6,083 bases of DNA from Lentisphaerota bacterium. GTDB lineage: Bacteria > Verrucomicrobiota > Lentisphaeria > Oligosphaerales > Oligosphaeraceae. Below, piece after piece: positions 1 to 6,083 of this stretch (its first letter is position 1; the number at the start of each line of letters is the position of its first letter). Made by a program: the position numbers and the translations under genes. The notes under the pieces were generated by a model. The model was not told the DNA's origin. It saw only the letters and a program-made list of their open reading frames with translations, and ran no database searches. Where the stretch lies: the NCBI GenBank assembly GCA_012800565.1, contig JAAZIZ010000244.1, forward strand, positions 1 to 6,083. The letters run 5' to 3'.

Positions 1-3000
1 CCCCAGCCGCTGAACCAGCCCCAACCGCCATCCTGACACTGCATCTGAGCCAAGCTTTCCAGCCCTTCCCGAATCATCTTCTGTCTGGTTTCTTCCTGAA
101 AAACCGGCTCCAGGTCCTGATAGCGTTGCCATTGTTTGGCCCGTTCGGCCGGCGAACCGAGTTCCTGAGTATCAAGGTTGCTGCTCTTGCGGGCCAATTC
201 ATCCAGTGACAAACCGAGTCTCTGCAGGGTAAGCATAGTCTGCACTGCGGGCAGAAAACGGTTCAAGGTCTGTTCGGTGCAATTGTAGGGATAATTAACC
301 AGATAAGGTATGGCGTCCAGCATCGCCAGGGCCAGGCTGGGCGAACAGGCAATCTCCAGCCGGGCACTGCCGGCCCGGATTTCCCGGGGCAGCAGCAAGC
401 GCGCTTCCGCCTGCTGCTCTGCAGGACTGATGACCCCGCTGTGACTCAGCAGGATATCCTGCCCGTGCACCTTGACCGGAAGACGCTGCACCATGGCATC
501 GGATTCCCGCTCGCTCAACGCCTGGATACGGATGCTGGCTTCACCCGCCTGCACTGCCCGCACCCGCCAAACCACCCGTTGCTGTCCCGCTGCGGGAACC
601 AGTACCGTTTGCCGGGCAGGACTGTCCGCCAGCAATTCCAGGCAAGCGCCCTCCAGCTGGAGTGATGTTTGCGCCCTGAGCTCCTCAGAGAAATAATTAT
701 GGACAATGGCGCCCAGCTCCACTTCATCTTTTTCAATCAAAAAACGCGGTGCCTGCAGTCGTACCAGGACGTTTTTGGCCGTGATGAACTCGCATTCTCC
801 CTCGCCGACCTGACACTGCGGTCCCATCGCCCAGACCCGGAGTTTCCAGGTCGTCAGGCTGTCAGGCAGGGGAAAAGCGAGCCGGGCCCGACCCTCGGCA
901 TCGGTAAGCAGACCGGCCGACCAGTAGGCAGTATCGGCAAAATTCTGCCGCAACATCGGCATTGCCGCAGTACTGGAGCCGGTCTCCTCCGAGGCCGATT
1001 CCTGCAGCATATTCATAGACGGCGCAAACATAACCTCAGCATCCGTCTCTGCCACACCCTTGCTGCGCAGCATCTTCCCTCCGCCGCTGTCGCTCGGAGC
1101 CCCAAGGACCATTGTTGCGCCTGCAAATATCTCCTGCCCCAGCAGCTCAAAGTCGAAAATACCGATTGATTCCAGCGTCCTTTCCTTTTCCCGCAAGGAA
1201 TTGCTCAAGTGCCAGGACATTGTGTCGTAAGAGGAATGGTGACTGCGGCGCCACTGCCAGAAATGCGGCTTGATGGCCGGGATATTGCTGCCACCGGAAA
1301 TATACTCCAGGCTTTTGTCATAGACAGTAACCGCCAGCTCGCCCACAAAAGGTTTCCCCAATGCGTCAGTGAGGCGCAATTCAACCGCAGCTTCGCCCCC
1401 CGGCAGCAAACGGGTGGAACTGGGCACCAGTTCAATATCCAGAATGCGGCTGGAAGGCGGAACCGCCAGTGACCGCAATACCGAATGCACCTCACCGTCA
1501 GAAACCAGAAGAGCCTCAATAAAAAAATTAGGCCGGTCCTCGGGTGTGATTGGGATGCTGATTTCCCGGCTTTTGCCGTTCAGGCGCAGGAACTGCGGCC
1601 GTTCGCAGATGCCATTCTGGGGCCTCAGGAAGAGCAGCACCAGGCTGTCCGGGCGGGCTGCATTCAGGCGCAGCCGCGCCGTCTCTCCCGGTGCGTACTC
1701 CGGCTGGTCAGGCACTGCTTCCAGGACATTATAGCGATAATCTCCTGCTGCTTCCTCCTGTGGCCCGTATACAGACAGCAGACAAGCACCGGCAGGCGTC
1801 TCCTGGTGTTGCTCCGCAGGTTGCAGTTTCCAGGCCAGACGATACTGCCCGGGCTGGGAAATCTGCAGGCGCTGTTCGGCCCGGCCGTGCTCGTCAAACC
1901 GCACGTCCCATTGCTGCAAAGCAGTCTCCTGGGGCTGTTGCTGCTGATCATAGCGCAGGCGCAGCAGCTGCAGTGTTCCCGGCCCCGCCACCGGCTGACC
2001 GGACAAAGTGCTGGCCTGGGCAAAAGCGGTCACCGTATCACCGGTGCGGAAATATCCGGCGTTGGTCCAGGCCTGCAGCCGGAATTGTTTCCGGCCGACC
2101 AGCACTTGACCGCGCCCCACGATAGTGCGCCTTGAGAGGTCACGCACCTCGGCAATGATTTCATAACGGTGATCGCGGTCACCATACAACTGCCGGGCAG
2201 TATCGGTGTCCACGGTCAGTTTGACCTGGCCATCGTCATCCAGTTCCTGTTCCATCTGCAGCACCACTTCCGGCGACGGAAGCGGACGGGGCGACAGCCA
2301 GAATCCCTGGGGACCATCGCTGCCCCAGTGTTCCCAGCCGGGATACCAGGCCTGGGAACCCCACAGCCACCAGTATCCTGGGCCATACAGCCAATCCCAA
2401 GGGCGCACCGGCCAGAAATCAGCCTGATAATCATAGCGCAACACCTTGATTCTGGCCCGGGCCCGAGTAACCGGCGCACCAAAATAATATTTTGCCGTGA
2501 CTGGCACGGTAAAAGACTCGCCAAGCTTGACTGTACTTTCCGGCGTGCCGACCAAAACCTCGTATTCCGGCTTCTTGTATTCCTCGACTCGGAACTGCAG
2601 GCTGCCCTGGTACGTCCTGCGCGACTTTTGGCCCTGGAGCGGAGTCGAGAGCAGCAGCGTATATACGCCCAGCCGGGCTTCGGCCGGCAGGCGGTATTCA
2701 CCGGCAATCCCGCCTTGAGCAGAAAAATACAGTTGCGGCAGCCCCTTATCCGGTTCAGCGGCATCAGAGAGCGGCTGCGGCTTCTCGCCTGGAGCCTGCA
2801 GCCAGAGTGCAGCCGCCTGCCCGACCCAGGGATTCGCCCGGTCGGTGTAATCGGCCTCCTGCAGCCAGCCCGCGTACTGTACCAGTTGTCCGGGACGATA
2901 TACTGGCCGGTCAGTAAGCAGAAATGCTTTGCTGGCAGGCTGCGGTCCGGAAGAGACGGGCCAGAAGGACAACATTGAGAGTTCGGCGCAAAGGAACTCT

Positions 3001-4874
3001 CCGGGCAGCATGGCTTTGACCAGATATTCCCAGGAGCCGTAGCTTTGGTCATTCTGCGGCAAGCGCAGGTAGGCGCTGCCGTTTTCATCGGTAGTCAGAG
3101 TGTAACGCTGATGCACCAGCATCGTCTTGCGCTGCCGTTGGTCCCAATGCACGTCCCAGACCAGAATCTGCAGTTTGGTATTGGCGGCTGCCGAGCCGTC
3201 CCGGGCCTTGCACACCTGCCAAAGTACCTCCTGCTGTAGCTTTTTGGTGAACAGCAGATGTTCCTGAGCTAATACCGGGATGCGGCTGATATTGCCTCCC
3301 GGCAATCTGCAGACCATCCAATAAGCACCCGGCGCAGGCAATGGGACAGATATCCTGACCACCTTGTCCCGATGGCCCGCAGCAGGCGAGAGCTGCTCTG
3401 ACCAATCCTTTACCTTTGCACCGATGAATTTCTCATTCCCCTTTTCCAGCAGCCAGGAACCGAGATCGGCAAAATTACGATTCAGGTTTTTCCTATCTCC
3501 GGCCAGGATACGCGCCTCCACCTCGTTGATTATCCCGGGCAGGTCAAGGCGGAAAAGCTGGAATTCAGCAGAAGTTGCATTGCGGAAACGCAATTCGACT
3601 GCGATCTCATCTCCGAAAACCTGCATCCTGACAGGCAGAAAAGTCGCCCAGCGGCCGGTAATTTTTTCCACCTGCCGCTGCCCTTCCTCAGGCCGCAGCC
3701 GGGCATAGCGCTGCCACCAAGACAAGGCCCGGGCGGGCTGATGGCGGTTCTCCTGAATCTTCGCCAAACGGCGCAGAATCTGAGCCTGGCGTTCCGTCGG
3801 CCAGTCGGGCACGGCCTGACTGCGTTCCAGCACATCGCTATACAGAGCCAGGAAATTATAATCTTGGGGCAGGCGGAAACGTCGGACACCGTTGGCCAGC
3901 CGGGCCACAGTTTCATCATCCTCAAGGGTCTGCAAAGCCAGCAGCCCGGCGGTCCGCTCCTGCTCCTCTTCGCTGGAATCGGGGAACAGGTGGAAATAAT
4001 CCTGCAGAGTCTGGGTGCCGTAGAGGCTGCAACTGTAATTGGCCAGGATTAACTTGGCCTGGCAATTGCCCCGGGGAGTACATTCTGCGGCCTGCTGCAG
4101 CAACCAGCGGAAGCGCTCGCCGTCATTGACGGCTTGCTCAAATGCAGCCGGGAGCGCATAAAACACAGGCAACCCGTCATCTTCGGCAGGTGCCCCTGCA
4201 ATCTCCACCTCTTCATTCTCGGCTGAATCCCAAGCCGGAACGCAGCTTAAATCACTGAGATTCTGCAGCCGCCAAGCCGCAGATGCCAGGCTGTACGGGC
4301 AATCGTCGGCCAGGTTTCGCCCCGTCCGCCCCAGGAATGCAATGGCGAAAGCGCAGAAGAAGTCTGCGCGTGATTGCGAATCCTCCGCGGGACTTTTCTG
4401 CAGCAGCAGCATCGCCTGGTGGAAGAGCTGTAAGGCACGCCGGCGGTCGCTTTCGCCCACCCGCAACCACCGCCCGCTATTGCGCGACCAGCCACGATAA
4501 AATTTCCCTTCCAGGAGATAGCCGCAGTCATCCTGCCCCAGAATATATTCCGCCAGGCGCCATTTCAGGTACCAGGAATTTTCCCCTTTCAGGAGCATCT
4601 GTTCCAGCAGTTCCTCAATGGCCTCGGATTGATTGATAGCTTCCAGGCAGCTGGCGGCCTGCAGAAAATCCTTCCACTGTGCCTCCGGACCGGAAAGCGA
4701 AAGCGGCAACTGCAGCAGCTGACGGAAAATTTTTTCTGCCTCGGCATAATTTTCCTGCTGGTACAGCTTTGTTGCTTGTTGGCGCAGTGCGTTCTGATCG
4801 CGTTCCTGTCCCATAAGTACTCCGGTGCTGCAAATCACGACCACTGCAATCAGGCGGATTAAATTCTGCATCAT
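1..4874 (-). CDS. Alpha-2-macroglobulin family protein with thioester (3' end beyond window)
   Basis: Exported bacterial alpha-2-macroglobulin (A2M) homologue; the family traps proteases that cut its bait region, through a reactive thioester. The first 1624 codons are present without a stop. Residues 1-22 form a signal peptide (hydrophobic core 8-21, likely cut after LMG) without a proper lipobox. Residues 25-400 are helical with a TPR-like repeat at 29-55 and the motif FRLPQDYNF near 333-341. MG-type beta domains follow: TDRPVYRPGQ at 654-663 (MG2), EEYKKPEYE at 764-772, a Trp-rich insert at 819-859, and a bait-region-type domain at about 1045-1195. A low-complexity stretch at 1258-1308 precedes NFADTAYW (1311-1318) and the LTTWKLRVWAM core (1340-1350). 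The thioester motif NCTEQ has Cys1532 and Gln1535, and GGWGWF (1616-1621) begins the toroid. The start is ATG 4874 or the adjacent ATG 4871, both behind a strong SD. It lies 30 bp after the acetyltransferase gene. Family assignment is firm; the biological target is inferred. Confidence 0.95.
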   Translation of the reverse strand, partial: MMQNLIRLIAVVVICSTGVLMGQERDQNALRQQATKLYQQENYAEAEKIFRQLLQLPLSLSGPEAQWKDFLQAASCLEAINQSEAIEELLEQMLLKGENSWYLKWRLAEYILGQDDCGYLLEGKFYRGWSRNSGRWLRVGESDRRRALQLFHQAMLLLQKSPAEDSQSRADFFCAFAIAFLGRTGRNLADDCPYSLASAAWRLQNLSDLSCVPAWDSAENEEVEIAGAPAEDDGLPVFYALPAAFEQAVNDGERFRWLLQQAAECTPRGNCQAKLILANYSCSLYGTQTLQDYFHLFPDSSEEEQERTAGLLALQTLEDDETVARLANGVRRFRLPQDYNFLALYSDVLERSQAVPDWPTERQAQILRRLAKIQENRHQPARALSWWQRYARLRPEEGQRQVEKITGRWATFLPVRMQVFGDEIAVELRFRNATSAEFQLFRLDLPGIINEVEARILAGDRKNLNRNFADLGSWLLEKGNEKFIGAKVKDWSEQLSPAAGHRDKVVRISVPLPAPGAYWMVCRLPGGNISRIPVLAQEHLLFTKKLQQEVLWQVCKARDGSAAANTKLQILVWDVHWDQRQRKTMLVHQRYTLTTDENGSAYLRLPQNDQSYGSWEYLVKAMLPGEFLCAELSMLSFWPVSSGPQPASKAFLLTDRPVYRPGQLVQYAGWLQEADYTDRANPWVGQAAALWLQAPGEKPQPLSDAAEPDKGLPQLYFSAQGGIAGEYRLPAEARLGVYTLLLSTPLQGQKSRRTYQGSLQFRVEEYKKPEYEVLVGTPESTVKLGESFTVPVTAKYYFGAPVTRARARIKVLRYDYQADFWPVRPWDWLYGPGYWWLWGSQAWYPGWEHWGSDGPQGFWLSPRPLPSPEVVLQMEQELDDDGQVKLTVDTDTARQLYGDRDHRYEIIAEVRDLSRRTIVGRGQVLVGRKQFRLQAWTNAGYFRTGDTVTAFAQASTLSGQPVAGPGTLQLLRLRYDQQQQPQETALQQWDVRFDEHGRAEQRLQISQPGQYRLAWKLQPAEQHQETPAGACLLSVYGPQEEAAGDYRYNVLEAVPDQPEYAPGETARLRLNAARPDSLVLLFLRPQNGICERPQFLRLNGKSREISIPITPEDRPNFFIEALLVSDGEVHSVLRSLAVPPSSRILDIELVPSSTRLLPGGEAAVELRLTDALGKPFVGELAVTVYDKSLEYISGGSNIPAIKPHFWQWRRSHHSSYDTMSWHLSNSLREKERTLESIGIFDFELLGQEIFAGATMVLGAPSDSGGGKMLRSKGVAETDAEVMFAPSMNMLQESASEETGSSTAAMPMLRQNFADTAYWSAGLLTDAEGRARLAFPLPDSLTTWKLRVWAMGPQCQVGEGECEFITAKNVLVRLQAPRFLIEKDEVELGAIVHNYFSEELRAQTSLQLEGACLELLADSPARQTVLVPAAGQQRVVWRVRAVQAGEASIRIQALSERESDAMVQRLPVKVHGQDILLSHSGVISPAEQQAEARLLLPREIRAGSARLEIACSPSLALAMLDAIPYLVNYPYNCTEQTLNRFLPAVQTMLTLQRLGLSLDELARKSSNLDTQELGSPAERAKQWQRYQDLEPVFQEETRQKMIREGLESLAQMQCQDGGWGWFSGW

Positions 4875-4879
4875 TGCGA

Positions 4880-4888
4880 CCTCCTCCT
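4880..4888 (-). promoter_or_regulatory. Strong Shine-Dalgarno site for the A2M gene
   Basis: On the minus strand the 30-bp gap between the two genes contains AGGAGGAGG, 5 nt before ATG 4874 and 8 nt before ATG 4871. It is an unusually full match to the 16S anti-SD sequence. Both spacings are workable, so the first Met cannot be settled. The site argues that the A2M gene is efficiently translated from a shared transcript, since no terminator is visible in the gap. Confidence 0.75.
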
Positions 4889-4904
4889 GCCGCCGCCTCG
4901 GCTC

Positions 4905-5858
4905 TTAAGTGCGGGTGCGGGTATGGATGGAAATATCTGAAGGCGAGAAAGTCACCTTACTGTACGGCGGCACACTGGCAGTCAGCCAGACGTTGCCGCC
5001 GATGGTGCTGTGGTGACCGATAGTGATGTCGCCCAGAATGGTCGCTCCAGCATAGATGGTCACCGAATCCTCAATATTGGGATGACGCTTGTGACCCTTG
5101 ACCAATTTGCCGCAGCCGTCTTTGGGGAAACTCAACGCCCCCAAGGTCACACCCTGATAAATTTTGACATTGTCACCAATCACCGCAGTCTCACCAATCA
5201 CCACACCAGTGCCGTGATCGATGAAAAAACTCTTGCCGATGCGGGCACCGGGATTGATATCAATGCCGGTCACTGTATGGGCATACTCACTCATGATGCG
5301 CGGAATCAACGGTATGCCTGCAGCATATAATTCATGCGCAATACGGTTGATGCAGATGGCCTTGAAGCCGGGGTACGCCAGGATAATTTCATCCAGCGAC
5401 TGGGTAGCCGGGTCGCCCTCCAGAGCTGCAGCTGCGTCCAGCAGCAGCAGGCTGCGGATATGAGGCAAGTCCTGCAACAACTTCAGACTGGCTGTAACCG
5501 CAATCTGCCGGCAATTCTTCATCTCGCAATCGTCACTGCACTCGCCCCGCAGGCAACGGTATGAGCATGCCCGCTCGATCTGTTCCGCCAGACCGCGCTG
5601 AATATCGCAGAGTATTTCCCCTACGGTAAAATACTGCCCGGCCTGAGTAAACGAGTACCGGCCGGAATAACCCGGAAAAAGCAATTCCAGCATTTTTTCC
5701 AGCAGTGCAATCACGTTTTCGCGCTGGGGTATGCCAAGCCGCCCATTCAGGCATACAGCCTGTCCGGACGCGTTCTGGTAGGACTGGCACAATTCCTCAG
5801 CCAGGTTGTGCAGGGTGGTCTCAGCTGTAGGAGGAGGAGTATTAGTGGTGGTTTCCAT
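4905..5858 (-). CDS. cysE: Serine O-acetyltransferase (CysE/EpsC type)
   Basis: Cytoplasmic enzyme that transfers acetyl from acetyl-CoA to L-serine, giving O-acetylserine, the committed step of cysteine synthesis. From ATG 5858 it has 317 residues. A helical N-terminal domain (about 1-190) is followed by a left-handed beta-helix of hexapeptide repeats (about 195-300). Visible family signatures are GDPATQS (148-154), NRIAHELY (171-178), PLIPRIMSEYAH (183-194), TGIDINPGARIG (197-208), FFIDHGTGVVIGET (211-224), IYQGVTLGA (233-241), KRHP (257-260) and GGNVWLT (287-293). By comparison with E. coli CysE, His215 and Asp200 should form the catalytic dyad and His259 should help bind substrate. Oddities are a cluster of five cysteines (98, 102, 107, 111, 116), DINP where DIHP is usual, and a short tail ending TRTRT without the terminal Ile that docks CysK. 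A longer reading from TTG 5930 (24 more residues) is disfavoured: it has no SD, abuts the hairpin and overlaps a candidate promoter. ATG 5858 has a weak SD (AAGTGGA, 6-nt spacing). First gene of a likely two-gene operon. Confidence 0.94.
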   Translation of the reverse strand: METTTNTPPPTAETTLHNLAEELCQSYQNASGQAVCLNGRLGIPQRENVIALLEKMLELLFPGYSGRYSFTQAGQYFTVGEILCDIQRGLAEQIERACSYRCLRGECSDDCEMKNCRQIAVTASLKLLQDLPHIRSLLLLDAAAALEGDPATQSLDEIILAYPGFKAICINRIAHELYAAGIPLIPRIMSEYAHTVTGIDINPGARIGKSFFIDHGTGVVIGETAVIGDNVKIYQGVTLGALSFPKDGCGKLVKGHKRHPNIEDSVTIYAGATILGDITIGHHSTIGGNVWLTASVPPYSKVTFSPSDISIHTRTRT

Positions 5859-5878
5859 GATGTTTCCACTTGAGTTCA

Positions 5879-5890
5879 GATTCCGGAATC
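5879..5890. promoter_or_regulatory. 12-bp perfect palindrome in the cysE leader (possible operator)
   Basis: GATTCCGGAATC is its own reverse complement. It lies between the predicted transcription start and ATG 5858, where a dimeric repressor could bind; the RNA could at most form a very tight small hairpin. No known regulator can be named from the sequence. A 12-bp palindrome can also occur by chance. Confidence 0.25.
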
Positions 5891-5902
5891 GGTACTGGAC
5901 AT

Positions 5903-5930
5903 ACCATAATCGCAAATATTTATTTGGCAA
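5903..5930 (-). promoter_or_regulatory. Candidate sigma70-type promoter for the cysE-A2M pair
   Basis: Reading the minus strand, TTGCCA (5930-5925, 5 of 6 matches to the -35 consensus) is followed after 16 bp by TATGGT (5908-5903, 4 of 6 matches to the -10 consensus). The spacer is AT-rich. Transcription would begin near 5896 and give a leader of about 38 nt before ATG 5858. It sits between the hairpin at 5938-5952 and the gene, a sensible position. The match is found by eye and is not statistically tested. Confidence 0.35.
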
Positions 5931-5937
5931 AGAAAAT

Positions 5938-5956
5938 CTGCCCGGAGGGCAGTTTT
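5938..5956. terminator. Hairpin with flanking A/T tracts, likely bidirectional rho-independent terminator
   Basis: CTGCCC (5938-5943), loop GGA, GGGCAG (5947-5952) form a perfect 6-bp GC-rich stem with a 3-nt loop. On the plus strand TTTT follows directly. On the minus strand ATTTTCTTT follows, and the AAA/TTT flanks can extend the stem past one mismatch. On the minus strand it would stop transcription entering from beyond the right edge, just upstream of the candidate cysE promoter. The stem is short, so efficiency is uncertain. Confidence 0.5.
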
Positions 5957-6014
5957 AACTGCTGCCAATGTCAAAAACGAAATGTAAAAACTCGTTAATG
6001 TGCGAAATAGTACT
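5957..6014. other. AT-richer spacer between hairpin and repeat array
   Basis: This stretch is clearly more AT-rich than the two genes. It contains no complete gene, RNA gene or evident promoter. On the minus strand one frame runs from the repeat array through it to a TAA at 5957-5955; this is treated as a possible gene tail in the findings rather than called as a CDS. Confidence 0.4.
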
Positions 6015-6083
6015 GTCGGACAAGTCGGACGGGTCAGACAAGTCGGACAAGTCGGACGGGTCAGACGGGTCGGACGGGTCGGA
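6015..6083. repeat. 9-bp tandem repeat array, GTCGGAC plus two bases, cut by window edge
   Basis: Seven complete 9-bp units and a 6-bp partial unit run without interruption to the last base. Units in order end in AA, GG, AA, AA, GG, GG, GG, and units 3 and 6 carry GTCAGAC in place of GTCGGAC. There is a 27-bp higher-order period: units 1-3 and 4-6 differ at only two positions. Because 9 is a multiple of three, every frame stays open through it. It may be an intergenic minisatellite or the end of a repetitive coding region. The true length cannot be seen. Confidence 0.9.

Noticed and set aside
1485..2978. Long plus-strand open frames (1485-2135 and 2169-2978)
   Set aside because: Their translations are rich in Pro, Arg, Gln and Ser with no recognisable domain. 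They lie wholly antisense to the A2M frame, which shows clear family motifs at the same positions.
2216..3088. Minus-strand open frame of 290 residues in another frame
   Set aside because: It overlaps the A2M coding frame, is Arg/Cys/Pro-rich, and has no SD or known motif; typical of a shadow frame in GC-rich DNA.
1..4874. Frameshifted or pseudogene A2M
   Set aside because: The start codon, MG2 motif, bait-region flank and thioester are all in the same frame, and no stop was found in 1624 codons.
4905..5930. TTG-initiated 341-residue version of the acetyltransferase
   Set aside because: No SD, directly next to the hairpin, overlaps a candidate -35 box, and the extension has no family resemblance. 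The 317-residue form from ATG 5858 is preferred.
5859..5937. Riboswitch or T-box controlling cysE
   Set aside because: The leader is under 80 nt, and I see no T-box motif, S-box or other known aptamer core; only a 12-bp palindrome is present.
6015..6083. CRISPR array
   Set aside because: The period is 9 bp with no unique spacers between repeats; this is a simple tandem repeat.

Overview
The window holds two genes on the minus strand, followed by a short regulatory and repeat region at the right edge. From right to left, in the direction of transcription, these are: a 9-bp tandem repeat array (6015-6083, running off the window), a hairpin that looks like a terminator (about 5938-5956), a candidate promoter and leader (5859-5930), a serine O-acetyltransferase gene of the cysE/EpsC type (4905-5858), a 30-bp gap with a very strong Shine-Dalgarno sequence, and a very large alpha-2-macroglobulin-family gene (A2M). 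The A2M gene fills everything from 4874 to the left edge and continues beyond it. No other gene is credible: the many other open frames in 1-4870 lie antisense or out of frame inside the A2M gene.

The A2M reading frame is open for 1624 complete codons. Landmarks spread along it (start at 4874, MG2-like motif at 2912, bait-region flank at 944, thioester Cys at 281) are all in one frame, so there is no net frameshift. The protein has a signal peptide, a helical TPR-like N-terminal region, a series of macroglobulin (MG) domains, a tryptophan-rich insert, a low-complexity stretch where bait regions sit, the A2M core motif, an intact thioester motif (Cys1532...Gln1535) and the start of the alpha-alpha toroid. 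The last few hundred residues lie outside the window.

The organism is a GC-rich bacterium. The A2M layout (TPR-like N-terminus, Trp-rich insert, thioester written N-C-T-E-Q) and the long acetyltransferase suggest the Planctomycetota-Verrucomicrobiota-Lentisphaerota group, possibly Lentisphaerota. This is an impression from protein style, not a search result.

The two genes are closely spaced and probably co-transcribed. The acetyltransferase makes O-acetylserine, the precursor of cysteine, in the cytoplasm. The A2M protein is exported and probably traps or binds foreign proteases at the cell surface. I see no biochemical link between them beyond shared transcription. The usual partner of bacterial A2M genes, a penicillin-binding protein 1C gene, is not in the window. 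I do not see a clearly new system. The points most worth a second look are the Trp-rich insert, the five-cysteine cluster in the acetyltransferase, and the repeat array, which reads as an Ser-Asp-Pro/Leu tail ending just before the terminator.
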